Shown: positions 1 through 11,942 of the stretch, one piece after another
Layout: each line of letters opens with the position of its first letter
Numbering within the stretch: the stretch's first letter is position 1
Assembly (NCBI GenBank): GCA_963693365.1
Contig: CAVNZM010000008.1
Coordinates: forward strand, 10,416,001 to 10,480,000
Reading direction: 5' to 3'
Origin: Amoebidium appalachense
Lineage: Eukaryota; Ichthyosporea
Length of the DNA stretch: 64,000 bases
Notes under the pieces: model-generated
Told to the model about the DNA's origin: nothing
Databases searched by the model: none
What the model saw: the letters and a program-made list of their open reading frames with translations, nothing else
Position numbers and translations under genes: made by a program

Positions 1-1
1 T

Positions 2-1897
2 ATTCTGCACCCCCTCCGTGATGTCCCATCTGATTGGTCGACCGCACCGGCAATTCATCATTTTTTGGAGTCATCTGATTCGTCAAATCAGCCAGCCAAT
101 CACATCGTCCGGAATGATCAGCAATCTGATTCGTCTCGTCTGTCAGCCAATGGGACAGCGCCGAGTGATCAATTGGACATTCCGATCCTGCCCGAGCCTG
201 CACATCGGCTCCCCCGGACGACCCGTAGTGGCGCTGTGTACAACGACCAACGTCGAGGCCCGACTGCCAACGTGGCTGCTGCTACGGCCCCCCTTGCCCC
301 CCAGGCTACGGCTCCTGCATCAACACCCATCAAGGCTTCCACCATTGTTGTCCCCAAGACTGTCCGGGCTGCACTCAAGAGTCCCCAGCGTCTGAAATGG
401 GAGGAGGCTGCACACCGTGAGCTCAAGGCCCTGGAAGACAACGGCACCTTCACCCTTGTGCCCCGTCCAGAGGATGGCTCCACTGTCATTCCGGTCGGCT
501 GGGTCTTTACGGTCAAGCAGGACAACGTCGGCAACGTCACTGCTTTCAAGGCCCGGCTTGTGGCCCGGGGCAACTACCAGCAGCCTGGCCAGGACTATTT
601 CGTCACCGAGTCACCTGTGGCTGCGCTGGCTACCATCCGGCTGGTTTTGGCTACCTCCGTGGCCCAAGGTCTGCCTCTGCGCCACATCGACGTCAACACA
701 GCATTCCTCAACGGCACCGTCAACGAGACCATCTACATTGAGCAGCCCCCTGGCTTCGTCAACCCCTCGGCCCCCCATGCTGTCGGCTTGCTCCACAAGG
801 CGCTCTACGGCCTAAAACAGGCACCGCGCCAGTGGTATGAGGCCCTCCGTGACCATCTCCTCGACCAAGGCTTCATTGTGAGTGCTGCTGACCCGTGCCT
901 GTTCATCAAGAATGCCGGGACCCCAACGTTTATTGCCCTTGCTGCCTACGTGGATGACTTCACCGTGACGGCCGCCACTGATGCGCTCATCGACGATTTT
1001 TTCACCAAGCTGGATGCTCGTTTCTCTGCCAAGGACCTGGGTCGTCCTACCCTGCTCATCGGGCACACTCTTACCTGGCTGGAGGACGGGTCTCTGCGTC
1101 TGGGCCATCGTCAACACATCATCGACTTGGCTGCCCGTTTTCGTCTCACCCACATGTCCGGCACCAAGACCCCCATCGTCCCGGGCCAGGCCAGTGAAAG
1201 CAACAAGACCCCAGCCTACAGCAAGAAGGAGGACTATGCCAGCCTGGTCGGTGCCCTGCTGTGGATTGCGCGTACCACCCGCCCCGACATTTCCCAGGCT
1301 CTGGGAGTCCTTACTCGACACATTCATGCGCCCACCGTCACCCACTGGACTATGGCTACCAGAGTTGTAAGCTACCTGCTGGCCACCATCGACCTGGGTA
1401 TTGTCTACCGTCCCGGCCCCCCCAACCTTGTTGGCTACTCCGACTCCGACTACGCCGAGGACCGCGACACCCGGCGCTCCACCACGGGCTATGTCTTCTT
1501 CATCAACTCCTCCCCTGTGTCCTGGGTGTCTCGGCTCCAGTCCATCACCACCCACAGCTCCACTGAGGCTGAATTTGTGGCCATGTCTGCTGCTACGAAC
1601 GAGGCCCTATGGCTCAACTATGTGATGGACGACCTGGGCCTTAATCCTATCAATGAGCCCACCCCGGTGCCCATCCATGGGGACAATGAGTCTGCCCGGG
1701 CCCTGCTGGACACCCTGGGGGTTAAGCCCAAGACCAAGCACATCGACGTCCGCTACTGCTCCGTCAAGGAACATCACCTGCTGGGCAACATCACTGTGGT
1801 CCCGGTGGCTTCTGCTGACAACAAGGCCGACATGTTCACCAAGGCCCTGTCTGCCTCTTTCTTCACCAAGGCCGTGGGGATGCTCAACATGTGCTGA
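2..1897 (+). CDS. Ty1/Copia retrotransposon pol, C-terminal part (reverse transcriptase + RNase H)
   Basis: This is the 3' part of a Copia-type polyprotein. The frame is open from base 2, so the protein starts left of the window; the first in-window Met (65) is internal. The reverse transcriptase (RVT_2 type) shows a conserved start around WEEAAHRELKALEDN, the GWVFTVKQ and FKARLVARG blocks, the VNTAFLNG aspartate, LYGLKQAPRQWY, and the catalytic AYVDDF motif near base 950. A connection region follows. RNase H comes next, with GYSDSDYAEDRDTRRSTTGY, the STEAEF block and the KHIDVRY and ADMFTKAL motifs. No frameshift or stop is seen through about 630 residues, so the copy may be young. Gag, protease and integrase are not in the window. 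Copia RT copies the element RNA into cDNA in cytoplasmic particles. The family call is very secure. Confidence 0.95.
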   Translation: MLHPLRDVPSDWSTAPAIHHFLESSDSSNQPANHIVRNDQQSDSSRLSANGTAPSDQLDIPILPEPAHRLPRTTRSGAVYNDQRRGPTANVAAATAPLAPQATAPASTPIKASTIVVPKTVRAALKSPQRLKWEEAAHRELKALEDNGTFTLVPRPEDGSTVIPVGWVFTVKQDNVGNVTAFKARLVARGNYQQPGQDYFVTESPVAALATIRLVLATSVAQGLPLRHIDVNTAFLNGTVNETIYIEQPPGFVNPSAPHAVGLLHKALYGLKQAPRQWYEALRDHLLDQGFIVSAADPCLFIKNAGTPTFIALAAYVDDFTVTAATDALIDDFFTKLDARFSAKDLGRPTLLIGHTLTWLEDGSLRLGHRQHIIDLAARFRLTHMSGTKTPIVPGQASESNKTPAYSKKEDYASLVGALLWIARTTRPDISQALGVLTRHIHAPTVTHWTMATRVVSYLLATIDLGIVYRPGPPNLVGYSDSDYAEDRDTRRSTTGYVFFINSSPVSWVSRLQSITTHSSTEAEFVAMSAATNEALWLNYVMDDLGLNPINEPTPVPIHGDNESARALLDTLGVKPKTKHIDVRYCSVKEHHLLGNITVVPVASADNKADMFTKALSASFFTKAVGMLNMC

Positions 1898-1932
1898 GCA
1901 CCCGTCATCAACCAACTGCGCCCTCATACTTC

Positions 1933-2700
1933 AGGGGGGGGGAGAGAGTTGCATCCGACTGTGCAACTACGTGTACCATACTAAAATTGAGTAGGGGAAT
2001 CTTTATTGTCTGTATTTTGTGCACCTGAAGCACTCGAGCTCAGTTGCATTAATTCATACCACAATTATCCAATTGAGTAGGGGTGTTGGAGTACACTGGT
2101 ACTCCCGGCTAGCAATGTCTGTTAGAGAAAGTTTCTGAGCAATTGAATAACTGTTTCAACACTCACTCGAGTGCATAGAGCTTTTGTTTACGGTCATATT
2201 CATATATGGTAGTTATATGTTTGAGCCAAAACTGTACCAATGACGAGCTTCACTAGCAACGTGCTAATTGTGCTCTCTTTTCGGCTATTCCCGGTTCAGA
2301 TGATGTCATGTCTATATTTGCCACAGGATTCTATTCTTAGAGTGGTAGTGTGCTTTATTCCCGGATATTCTCAGAATATTTTTAGTTGTGTGAAGCAAGA
2401 TTTACGTTTAACTGCAATTGGTGTGTTAAACACGTTTATTTGTGTGCTTTAGTGCAAGTTAACTAGCCACTCAACGTGCACAGTTAACTTTTATATCTTT
2501 AACGACTTGTTTTCATTGTGCTCTCTTTTCGGCCATGCTGTACATGGCCCACCACCAGGGTGCACACGAGGCCACCATGAGGTGGCCAACGACTATATAA
2601 AGCAGTGCCTCCCATGTCACAAACATGGGAAGCAGAACGTTTGATTTACACTTTTCTACTGTCGTTTCCAGTGCACAAAACACATAGACTAGTTACCCAT
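1933..2700 (+). mobile_element. Copia 3' polypurine tracts and putative LTR
   Basis: Two purine-rich tracts follow the pol stop: A(G)9AGAGAG at 1933-1948, and GAGTAGGGG at 2075-2083 directly before TGTTGGAGT at 2084. TGTTGGA is a typical Copia LTR start, and the same border (CCAATTGRGTAGGGG then TGTTGGAGT) occurs in the TRIM at 3843-5082 on the other strand. I therefore place the LTR start at 2084. A TATA box (TATATAAA, 2594-2601) suits an LTR promoter. A 19-bp sequence (attgtgctctcttttcggc) occurs twice, at 2267-2285 and 2515-2533. The LTR end is not resolved. A CA before the gag-like ATG near 2696 is possible. TCCAACA at 2843-2849 would make a better inverted terminus but would put the gag-like ORF inside the LTR. 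The 5' LTR is outside the window. Confidence 0.6.
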
Positions 2701-2713
2701 CATACACGACACT

Positions 2714-2851
2714 ATGTCTGACAACTTACAGTTGCAGCAACTAGTCCAACTACTGGAGCAGAGGTTGGCCTCACAAGATGCAATCATTTCTGACTTACAG
2801 AAGGAACAACGTGCACTAGAACTAGCTTCTATGAACACAATGTCCAACAGT
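2714..2851 (+). CDS. Gag-like N-terminal fragment, truncated
   Basis: A short ORF begins ATGTCTGACAAC about 115 bases after the LTR TATA box. It reads MSDNLQLQQLVQLLEQRLAS and continues for about 46 residues of glutamine- and leucine-rich heptads before running into the (GT)n tract. A short coiled-coil start just downstream of an LTR resembles Copia Gag N-termini, but no zinc knuckle or other Gag block follows, so this is inference. If it is right, the order pol-LTR-gag means a tandem or recombined pair of elements that breaks off at the microsatellite. A chance ORF inside the LTR is the alternative. Confidence 0.35.
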
Positions 2852-2855
2852 CTGC

Positions 2856-2909
2856 GTGTGTGTGTGTCTTGTGTCTGCGTGTATGTGTGTCCGTGTGTGT
2901 CCGTGTGTG

Positions 2910-2983
<74 letters not shown>

Positions 2984-2994
2984 ACAGTGTGTGT

Positions 2995-3027
<33 letters not shown>

Positions 3028-3062
3028 TGTGTGCGTGTGCGTGCGTGGCGCGCAGGTGTGTG
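2856..3062. repeat. (GT)n microsatellite with GC-alternating part
   Basis: This is a long GT tract with TCCGTG interruptions on the left and a (CG)n/(GT)n alternating purine-pyrimidine part at 2996-3056. It separates the Copia remnant from the last visible exon of the minus-strand surface-protein gene. The Cys-Val and Thr-His ORFs across it are artefacts. Confidence 0.95.
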
Positions 3063-3165
3063 TGCACGTGTTTCATGGGTGTTACTCGGGTGTATTTGGG
3101 CGTTGCCAAATTTATATCCTCATTATTCCCCTATGTAGGATTGGAGGTTGATAGGTGCACAATAC

Positions 3166-3516
3166 CTTGAACCAGGAAATGCAGCCGAGGATTGGCGTAG
3201 GCATCCAAGTTATCAGGGGTGCGGGTTACAATGGTGTATATCTGGGTAGGAACAAAGGTTACTGTATGGGTGCCGTTGTTCTGTGCCACAGGCCGCACAT
3301 ACAAGCCCCATCCCACCCCGTAAAGGCTGTTGGATCGGTTGGCGGCAAAGGTCCCATTGGGGCTGTCAGCAACAAGATTACTTTCAAACACCGCCCAGTT
3401 GCCATTGTAGACGTCATACACAGCGCCCTGATAAGGGGGATCGGTACTGTTGGCTACCCCGTCCAGCCCAATGTCCCACGTGAATTGGCCGCGAAGGGTG
3501 TTGTAAGCACGGAGAA
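3166..3516 (-). CDS. Surface-protein exon 15: B module copy 5, last visible exon
   Basis: 351 nt. Differs from its sisters in [20 protein letters not shown] and [10 protein letters not shown]. The donor CAAG/GTATTG is in phase. If it were not used, translation would end about 12 codons later. No partner A exon or anchor is found further left. Confidence 0.82.
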
Positions 3517-6500
3517 CTGTGTTGAAACATTGTGAGTCTTTCGCAAGGCCCACCGTATTATATGTTGATAAGCCATGTTGATACGTACAACCAATGCTTT
3601 GCACTCAAATGGTCGCCCCGCCTAAGAGGCCCTGTAGCCCTGCAGGTCACAAAATGAGCTGGGTGACAGGTATAACATCACGATTCAGGCTAAAAGGCTT
3701 TAAAGGCTACATGGCACTTTGGTTTGTTCAACGACAAAGTACAAAAAACCATCAGCGAACTTCCACTTCCTGCTGAGCCGTAGAACTACTTCAAGAAAGC
3801 TCCAGGCGGTTATAAATTCACAGCTTCCTGATGCGGTAATTGTGTTGGAAGTAGAGTCCGCTGTGACTAGGGTCGTCGTGGCGCGCTTGGGCGCTGACCC
3901 GTTTTTTACTGCTTTCAGTGTGTTAACTCCATGACTGAACTCCATGACTGAACTCCATGACTGAACTCCATGACTGAACTCCATGACTGAACTCCATGAC
4001 TGAACTCCATTACTGAACTCCATGACTGAACTCCATTTCTGCACCTGGCAGAGCCGTGGTTTATATACCCGTGGGGCAGCAGTCTGGAATGTAATCCGGA
4101 TGCCAGGCGCTAATCGGATTGGTTACTTTTATTTAGAGATCTCTGGGACCAGTGAACCAATCGTTTGCAGTCAAAACACAATTGGCAACATTCCTCAACT
4201 ATGCAGATGTGCATGTGGTGATCGAGTGTCAGTGTGTGTCTGTGTACACGGAACCAATTGTAAAGCTAACATACACATATTGTGGAGTGAGCGTAAGTCT
4301 GCACTCCAACACCCCTACCCAATTGGAGAAGTGTACACACCACTAGAGAAGAGAGAGTGAGTGTGGCTACTTGCAGGGTAGACCGGGGTGTGCATTCCAC
4401 TGTGGTGCTTGCCCCGCCAATGAAGTGGAATACTTGACGTTGATGTCGCAGGCTGCTGCGGATGGAGTTTGTGGAAGCGAAAGTCTCTACTTCACGGAAA
4501 TACGCTCGCGGGTGTAGGGTACAGCCTAGAAGTCGGGTTCTGGCTCCTCCGTTCAAGGCGTCGTAGGGGACGTGAAGTTAGAGGCCGCGGTGTCGTGTCT
4601 GGGCCCATAACCCTGTTGGAAGTAGAGTCCGCTGTGACTAGGGTCGTCGTGGCGCGCTTGGGCGCTGACCCGTTTTTTACTGCTTTCAGTGTGTTAACTC
4701 CATGACTGAACTCCATGACTGAACTCCATGACTGAACTCCATGACTGAACTCCATGACTGAACTCCATGACTGAACTCCATTACTGAACTCCATGACTGA
4801 ACTCCATTTCTGCACCTGGCAGAGCCGTGGTTTATATACCCGTGGGGCAGCAGTCTGGAATGTAATCCGGATGCCAGGCGCTAATCGGATTGGTTACTTT
4901 TATTTAGAGATCTCTGGGACCAGTGAACCAATCGTTTGCAGTCAAAACACAATTGGCAACATTCCTCAACTATGCAGATGTGCATGTGGTGATCGAGTGT
5001 CAGTGTGTGTCTGTGTACACGGAACCAATTGTAAAGCTAACATACACATATTGTGGAGTGAGCGTAAGTCTGCACTCCAACAAATTGGACACACACCAAA
5101 CCTTTGGTCGTAGGATTTTTTGAACCTGCTGGGCGCCGGCCCCAAATGTCATAGAGAATAAACATGGATTTTTCGTACCTCTGTACGTGAAGTTGCCGCT
5201 TAGGGTGCCGCTGACGGCGCCCTTTGCAACCTGCAGAGAGGCATAGCTGGCTGGGTACATCTCCACTGTGTGGGTGGCGTTGGCAGCCACCGGCAGGGCA
5301 AAGTACACCGTGTAGGAGCCCACGGGCAGGTCGGGGGTGCTGTAGCTGCCGTCGGCTGCCGTAGTGGTGTTGGCGACAGACCGGCTGCCAGACTTCACCT
5401 CCACGGCAATGCCTCCCATGCCCGTGTCGTTGGCCTGCTGCGTGTGGTCCATGTTCCAGTCGTAGAACACCGTGCCCGTGATTGGTGCACTGATCTTGCG
5501 CACTGATGGGTGCAATGATTGTGAGCCACATGGCAACGTATCCAGTAAGCACGTGTAATGCCGGTGGTGATGGCAACAGAAAGGAAAGAGCGTGAGTAGT
5601 TAGCGGATGGTTGGTGTTAGTGCCCGGAGCAAGGGAGAAGCAGGTTGAGAGCAATTACTACTGCGCGAGTTCAAGAAGGAATGGGCATACAGTGAATGGT
5701 TGAATCGGGGAGTAATTGAATGAACGAGTCAGGGTTGGCATTTGAGTCGTTTGAAAGTGCAACAAAGAACTGTGTTGATCGGGGTGAGAGAGGGAGCGTG
5801 CGGGGAAGCTGGGAGAGAATTCAGAGAGTGGGTGTGCGTAAATGAGCATCGGCCAGAGAGAAAACCATGAATGTACCAGCACACCTGAGCTGCGTCTGAA
5901 TGAGCGAGCGAGTGAGTGGGTGGGCGAATGAGTGGACGGATGAGTGTCAATAAAAAACGAGTGTGTGAGTTAAAGGAGGAGTGAGCATGGCATGGGGAGT
6001 GTTGAAGATGGCTATGTTCGTTGTATGTACCTTGTACCAGGAAACTTAGTGGTGGGTTGGCGTAGGTGCCCTGGTTGTCAGGGGTCCGCATAACCACAGT
6101 GTACATGTACGGCGGCACAAAGGTGACTGTGTGGGTGCCGTTGTTCTGTGCCTGAGGCCGCACATACATTCCCCAGCCCACAGAATAAAAACTGTTGGAC
6201 CGATTGGCGGCAAAGGTCCCGTTACGGCCATCTGCAGCCACATTGTTCTCCAGCAACCCCCACCCGCTGTTGTAGATGTCAAGGATAGCGCCCTGGTAGG
6301 GCGGGTCGGTGGTGTTGGCCACACCGTCCAAACCAAGGTCCCATGTGAACTGGCCATGGACGGTATCATAGGTGCGGAGAACTGTAAGTAAATTAAAGTC
6401 AGTAAAAACTGCATTTTCCCAGTTGTTGGTTTTGGTAGGCAGGAATGTATGTCTGGAGCTAACCTAAGGCCAACCATTGAAGAAACATGGTCTGTTGAAG

Positions 6501-8069
6501 AAAAATTCGCCTTCCCATTTGCTTTCCAAATGGGACACTAGTACTGCGCCGTAGCATATAAAAGTATCGGGGTAGCGAGAGACTATCCCAACAAAAGAAA
6601 GGTGTTTTTGCCATTAGGAACCACGCAACAATAAATGCCATGTTATCACATTAACTTATTGTGTAATCGGGCGACTGCTAGGCTATGTTTTTTCCTTTCT
6701 TGTTTCATTTTTGGATCCGGTATGATTTTTGTCTAAGTACAGTTTCAAGCACGGTTTCTAACAGATTCTACAACGAAATAAATACCTCTGTATGTGAAGT
6801 TGCCGCTAAGGGTGCCGCTGACGGCGCCGTTTGCCACCTGCATAGAGGCATAGCTGGCTGGGTACGTCTCCACCGTGTGGGTGGCGTTGGCAGCCACCGG
6901 CAGGGCAAAGTACACCGTGTAGGAGCCCACGGGCAGGTCGGGGGTGCTGTAGCTGCCGTCGGCTGCCGTGGTGGTGTTGGCGACAGACCGGCTGCCAGAC
7001 TTCACCTCCACGGCAATGCCTCCCATGCCCGTGTCGTTGGCCTGCTGCGTGTGGTCCATGTTCCAGTCGTAGAACACCGTGCCCGTGATGGGTGCACTGT
7101 TCTTACGGACTGATGGGCCCAAACACACCGTCAGTTACCGTGTCTTAACTGCTTACTGAGAGCATACAGGCATGTGGCTAGAAGTACTAGTATTGGTTAT
7201 TTCAGTCTGAGAGCTATCTGCAACAGAGCTAGTTGTTGGTGAATGGTACTAAAAATACAGCTCCTGGCTGCAGTTAGTGATGTGGTTATGGGCACGACCG
7301 TAGCAACAGTGTCAGCCACGGCAGGTGAGTTCTTAGAGTTTAAGTTGGTTCAGACACCAATCTGATATATTGGTGTCTGTATGTAGGCAGCTTGGGATAA
7401 AACGTACCTTGGACAAGGAAGTTCAATGGCGGGTTTACATAGGTGCCAAGATTGTCAGGGGTGCGGGTAACCACAGTGTAGAGGTACTGCGGCACAAAGC
7501 TGACTGTGTGAGTGCCGTTGATCTGTGCAACAGGCTGCACATACAGGCCCCAGCCCACACCGTAAAGGCTGTTGGACCGGTTGGCGGCAAAGGTCCCGTT
7601 GGGGCCATCTGCAGCCACATTGTTCTCCAGCAACCCCCACCCGCTGTTGTAGATGTCAAGGATAGCGCCCTGGTAGGGCGGGTCGGTGGTGTTGGCCACA
7701 CCGTCCAAACCAATGTCCCACGTGAACTGGCCGAGAACGACATCGTATGTTTTGAGCACTGCGTTGGGGGCAGCATGGCCAGTTAGCACAGCCACTTCTG
7801 CTCTTATCATCGGACAACTTAGATAATGGTGTTGAAGAGTTAAAGAAATCTTTACTGATTCGTTTACTATACAAACATGTGGAAACCTGGCCAGTGAATT
7901 ACTGAAGCGGTAAGGGGGGGGGGGGGGGGGGGGGGGGCAGGGGGGGTTTCTAAACTAGGTGGTGGGTGGTGTACGTATGCAAACTTGACAGCAGGTGTTT
8001 GACCAAAGCAGCCCCATTCATTTTTTTTTTATTTGGGGGGGGGGGTGGGTGGGTGGGTGGATGAGTGGT

Positions 8070-8100
<31 letters not shown>

Positions 8101-10460
8101 GGGAGGGGGGGGGGGAGGGGAAGGGAAGAGGAGAATCTATGGATGAAGTTGAGCAGGTACTAGCACGGGGAGGGGACAGGCGTAAGAGGGGGGATGGGGG
8201 TGGGGGGGGGGGGGGGGGGGGGGGGGGAGGTGGGGGAAGTGGGGGGTGGGGGCGAGGGGTGAACACTGATTGGTTCACAGTTCATCGGCTTTGTTCTAAA
8301 TTTGACAGGTAGGGGTCTCCAAGCATAATGCCATCAACACGTAGTCCTGAACTGGCCTTAGCGCATGATATGTTTATCTTTATGCTACTGTGCATTTATC
8401 TGATGGCTGACCTTTTTAGCGGCCATATTGCCCGATCAAAGCGTCGTACATTGGACTCGGACTCTTAGTGACTCCGGCAGTGTTCGCAGTACGAAGGAGT
8501 ATCATGAGACCAGGCTTAATAAGTTACGTACCTCTGTATGTGAAGTTGCCACTCAAAGTGCCGCTGACGGCGCCGTTTGCTACCTGCAGAGAGGCATAGT
8601 TGGCTGGGTACGTCTCCACCGTGTGGGTGGCGTTGGCAGCCACCGGCAGGGCAAAGTACACCGTGTAGGAGCCCACGGGCAGGTCGAGGGTGCTGTAGCT
8701 GCCGTCGGCTGCCGTGGTGGTGTTGGCGACAGACCGGCTGCCAGACTTCACCTCCACGGCAATGCCTCCCATGCCCGTGTCGTTGGCCTGCTGCGTGTGG
8801 TCCATGTTCCAGTCGTAGAACACCGTGCCCGTGATCGGCGCGCTGACCTTGCGGACTGCATGACAAGAAAACATGCCGCTTTAGTAACCATCCTTGATCA
8901 TGCTTAGCTTGGCTGCTAATGTCATGATCTTGATATTGGTAAGTACACTAATAAGAAGTCACAAAGCTCTGCCGGACGGTCTCCAGATGATTATGATGTG
9001 CAAGTGTTGTGGTCGCTTTTGATACCAATATTAGTAGCCTGAAACTGGGTGATCATGCCACTGTGATATGCCACAATGCCTGCAACAAATCTGCAAATAC
9101 CCCGATCAATTCCACAAACATAACTCGTCAATCATTTTTTCTTCTGTGGTCACGATTATTCACAAGCACTTATTCACACAAACGGGGGGTATCATGTCTT
9201 TTGCTGAAGTTAAAACTTACCTTGCGCGAGGAAGTCGATTGATGGGTTGGCATATGCGCCGAGGTAGTCAAATATGCGTGTGAACACGGTGTATTTGTAG
9301 GGGGGCACAAAGGTGACTGTGTGGGTGCCGTTGTTCTGTGCCTGAGGCCGCACATACATTCCCCAGCCCACAGAATAAAAACTGTTGGACCGATTGGCGG
9401 CAAAGGTCCCGTTGGGGCCATCTGCAGCCACATTGTTCTCCAGCAACCCCCACCCGCTGTTGTAGATGTCAAGGATAGCGCCCTGGTAGGGCGGGTCGGT
9501 GGTGTTGGCCACACCGTCCAAACCAATGTCCCACGTGAACTGGCCGCGCAGAGTATTGTAGTTGCAGACAACTGTAGTTGTAATGAGGTGGTTAGGGGAA
9601 CAGTCACTGTAACTGTGGGATAACTGGCAGGTAATACATGCACACTTATCCCCTTGCACCAGGTCAGCCAGCACTGGCAATGTAACTTTGAACCTCAGCA
9701 GAGGCAGAACGCTAGCCAACACCTTCATAACCTAGTAGTACATATCATGTGCTCGAATCAAAATCGCTGTTGGAATACAGACAAATAAGAACCTGAAAAT
9801 GATGGCGAAATTGGGTTTTTTAAATCTGCATCAGTTTTTGGCGCCTAGCCGGGGGTATGCTGGAGGCTTGGTTACATTTTGACAGTAGATATATCTAATC
9901 AGCTTTGCTAAAGCCACAATTATGTTTGTAATACCGCCCGTGGCCCCTATTTTCATTTCTGAATGCTTCTGACACGCCTGATGCTATTGGCGTGTGACCA
10001 ATATAACTAGTACTATGTGGAATGTAACCGCTGGGGAAAATATGGGGTTCCCTGTGCCAAGCGTACCTCTGTATGTGAAGTTGCCACTCAAAGTGCCGCT
10101 GACGGCGCCCTTTGCCACCTGCAGAGAAGCATAGCTGGCTGGGTACGTCTCCACCGTGTGGGTGGCATTGGCAGCCACCGGCAGGGCAAAGTACACCGTG
10201 TAGGAGCCCACGGGCAGGTCGGGGGGTGCTGTAGCTGCCGTCGGCTGCCGTGGTGGTGTTGGCCACAGACCGGCTGCCAGACTTCACCTCCACGGCAATG
10301 CCTCCCATGCCCGTGTCGTTGGCCTGCTGCGTGTGGTCCATGTTCCAGTCGTAGAACACCGTGCCCGTGATCGGAGAGCTGATCTTTTTCACTGCAACAT
10401 ACATCGTCCACATGAGCAGGTGTGCCAGTATTGTGTCGAGAAAGTTTTTTTTTTTTTTTT

Positions 10461-10491
<31 letters not shown>

Positions 10492-11311
10492 GGGGGGGTG
10501 CCTCGGTGGTGGCTCGGGGAAAATGGGCGCTAAACTAGCATGAAGTCGCAGAATAAGTATGTGTGGTTCTAAAAGCACACGATCGATGTCTACTTGACGG
10601 TCACAGTCAGAGCATGAGCATGATTAATCAGCTGTTGGCCACCACCATCAGGTCGAAAACAAAACGTGCTAAGAGTTAACTAGGAGTCAGTTCAACGAGA
10701 AAACGAAAAACATGAACACGGGAAGAAACAGGAAAAGGCAAGTTAAAGGACTCAAAAGCAGGGCACTTTCGGTACTAGGACACGGAGATAAGGGGTGTTT
10801 GTTTGGCCCACTCACCTTGCACCACAAAGTCCAAAGGCGGGTTGGCATATGTTCCAAGCCCATCGGAAGTGCGTGTGATGGCGCTGGTGATATAGGCAGG
10901 CAGAAACGTGGTTTGGTGTGTTCCATTGTCCTGCGCCACCGGGCGACCTATCACAGAATTGCCAACGGGGTAGAGATTGCCTGTGTTGTTTGCTGAAAAA
11001 GTCCCGCTTACACCGTTGGCAACCTTGGTCTCATACAGGCCCCAGCCAGTTTTATACACGTTGTAGGTGGTGCCTTCAAATGGTGGGTCCGTGGCGTTCG
11101 CAACTCCGTCCAACCCAATGTCTAGTGTGAAAGTCCCGCGCACAGTGTCTCTCACCCGAATCACTGTGTGTGTGTGTGTGTGTGTGGTGTGTGTGTGTGT
11201 GTGTGGGTGGGTGGGAGGGAGGGAGGGAGAGGGGGTCGGATGCAGGGGGGCGCAGGGGGGCTGGGGTGGGGAAGTGATAAGGGAGTAGCAGTCCGGGCAA
11301 GGGGATGCAAG

Positions 11312-11350
<39 letters not shown>

Positions 11351-11409
11351 CGTGTGTGTGTGTGTGTATGTGTGTGTGTGTGTGTGTATGTGTGTATGTG
11401 TGTGCGTGA

Positions 11410-11455
<46 letters not shown>

Positions 11456-11907
11456 ATGTGTGTGTTTGTTGGGGCGGGGGGGATGCGCGGATACGCGCGG
11501 GAGGGGGGGGGAGGGGGGGGGGAGGGGGGGGGAGGAGGAGTGACAAGGGATGAGTGACATGGGAGTCGGGCAAGGGAGTGCAATCAGTGTGTATGGCTGC
11601 GAAGTTGGGGGAGGGAAAGGGGAAGGGAGTGGCGCAGTTGCATGTGAGTAGAGAGACTCAGAGGGAGGATGAAAGGGAGAAAAACACGAAGAGAGCCTAC
11701 AAGCTGAAGAAATCTTAGAAATCGGATAAATTAGTGTATGTTGGTTGCTGTGCGTGTAAGCATGCGGACGCGTGCATGTGCGTATCACCTATCTAAGGTG
11801 AAATATGTGCTGGGTCAGCACCACACCCATGAACATTAGAACGCACACCAGATTATGGAGATGCTGTTATCTTGTTTGCAGAAAACGGGGGATTGTCGGC
11901 CTTTTTT

Positions 11908-11942
<35 letters not shown>

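Larger units (their letters stand above)
3843..5082 (-). mobile_element. TRIM: complete terminal-repeat retrotransposon in miniature, Copia type
   Basis: Two 469-bp direct repeats (3843-4311 and 4614-5082) flank only 302 bp of internal DNA (4312-4613). Each LTR begins TGTTGGA and ends TCCAACA. The insertion is bounded by a perfect 5-bp target-site duplication, AATTG, at 3838-3842 and 5083-5087. Read on the minus strand, the internal region starts with GGGTTATGGGCCCAG right after the 5' LTR. That is the complement of the initiator-tRNA(Met) anticodon stem-loop, the half-tRNA primer site known from Drosophila copia and Ty5. It ends with GGGTAGGGG as polypurine tract before the 3' LTR. There is no coding capacity. 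The two LTRs look identical by eye, so the insertion is recent. It lies in the intron between surface-protein exons 14 and 15, in the gene's sense orientation, and must rely on enzymes from another element. Confidence 0.93.

Noticed and set aside
2084-2849. LTR ending at TCCAACA (2843-2849)
   Set aside because: It would give neat inverted ends but put a coiled-coil ORF within the LTR and places the end about 250 bases past the TATA box; kept only as an alternative.
3926-4036. 13-bp repeats as a CRISPR-like array
   Set aside because: Units are contiguous without spacers, lie in a eukaryotic retrotransposon LTR and are duplicated with it.
5270-10370. Recurring + strand ORFs opposite the A exons (for example 5270-5506, 6685-7113, 8428-8907)
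   Set aside because: They recur only because the A exons on the minus strand are nearly identical; the minus frame has splice signals, phase and a known fold, the + frame has none.
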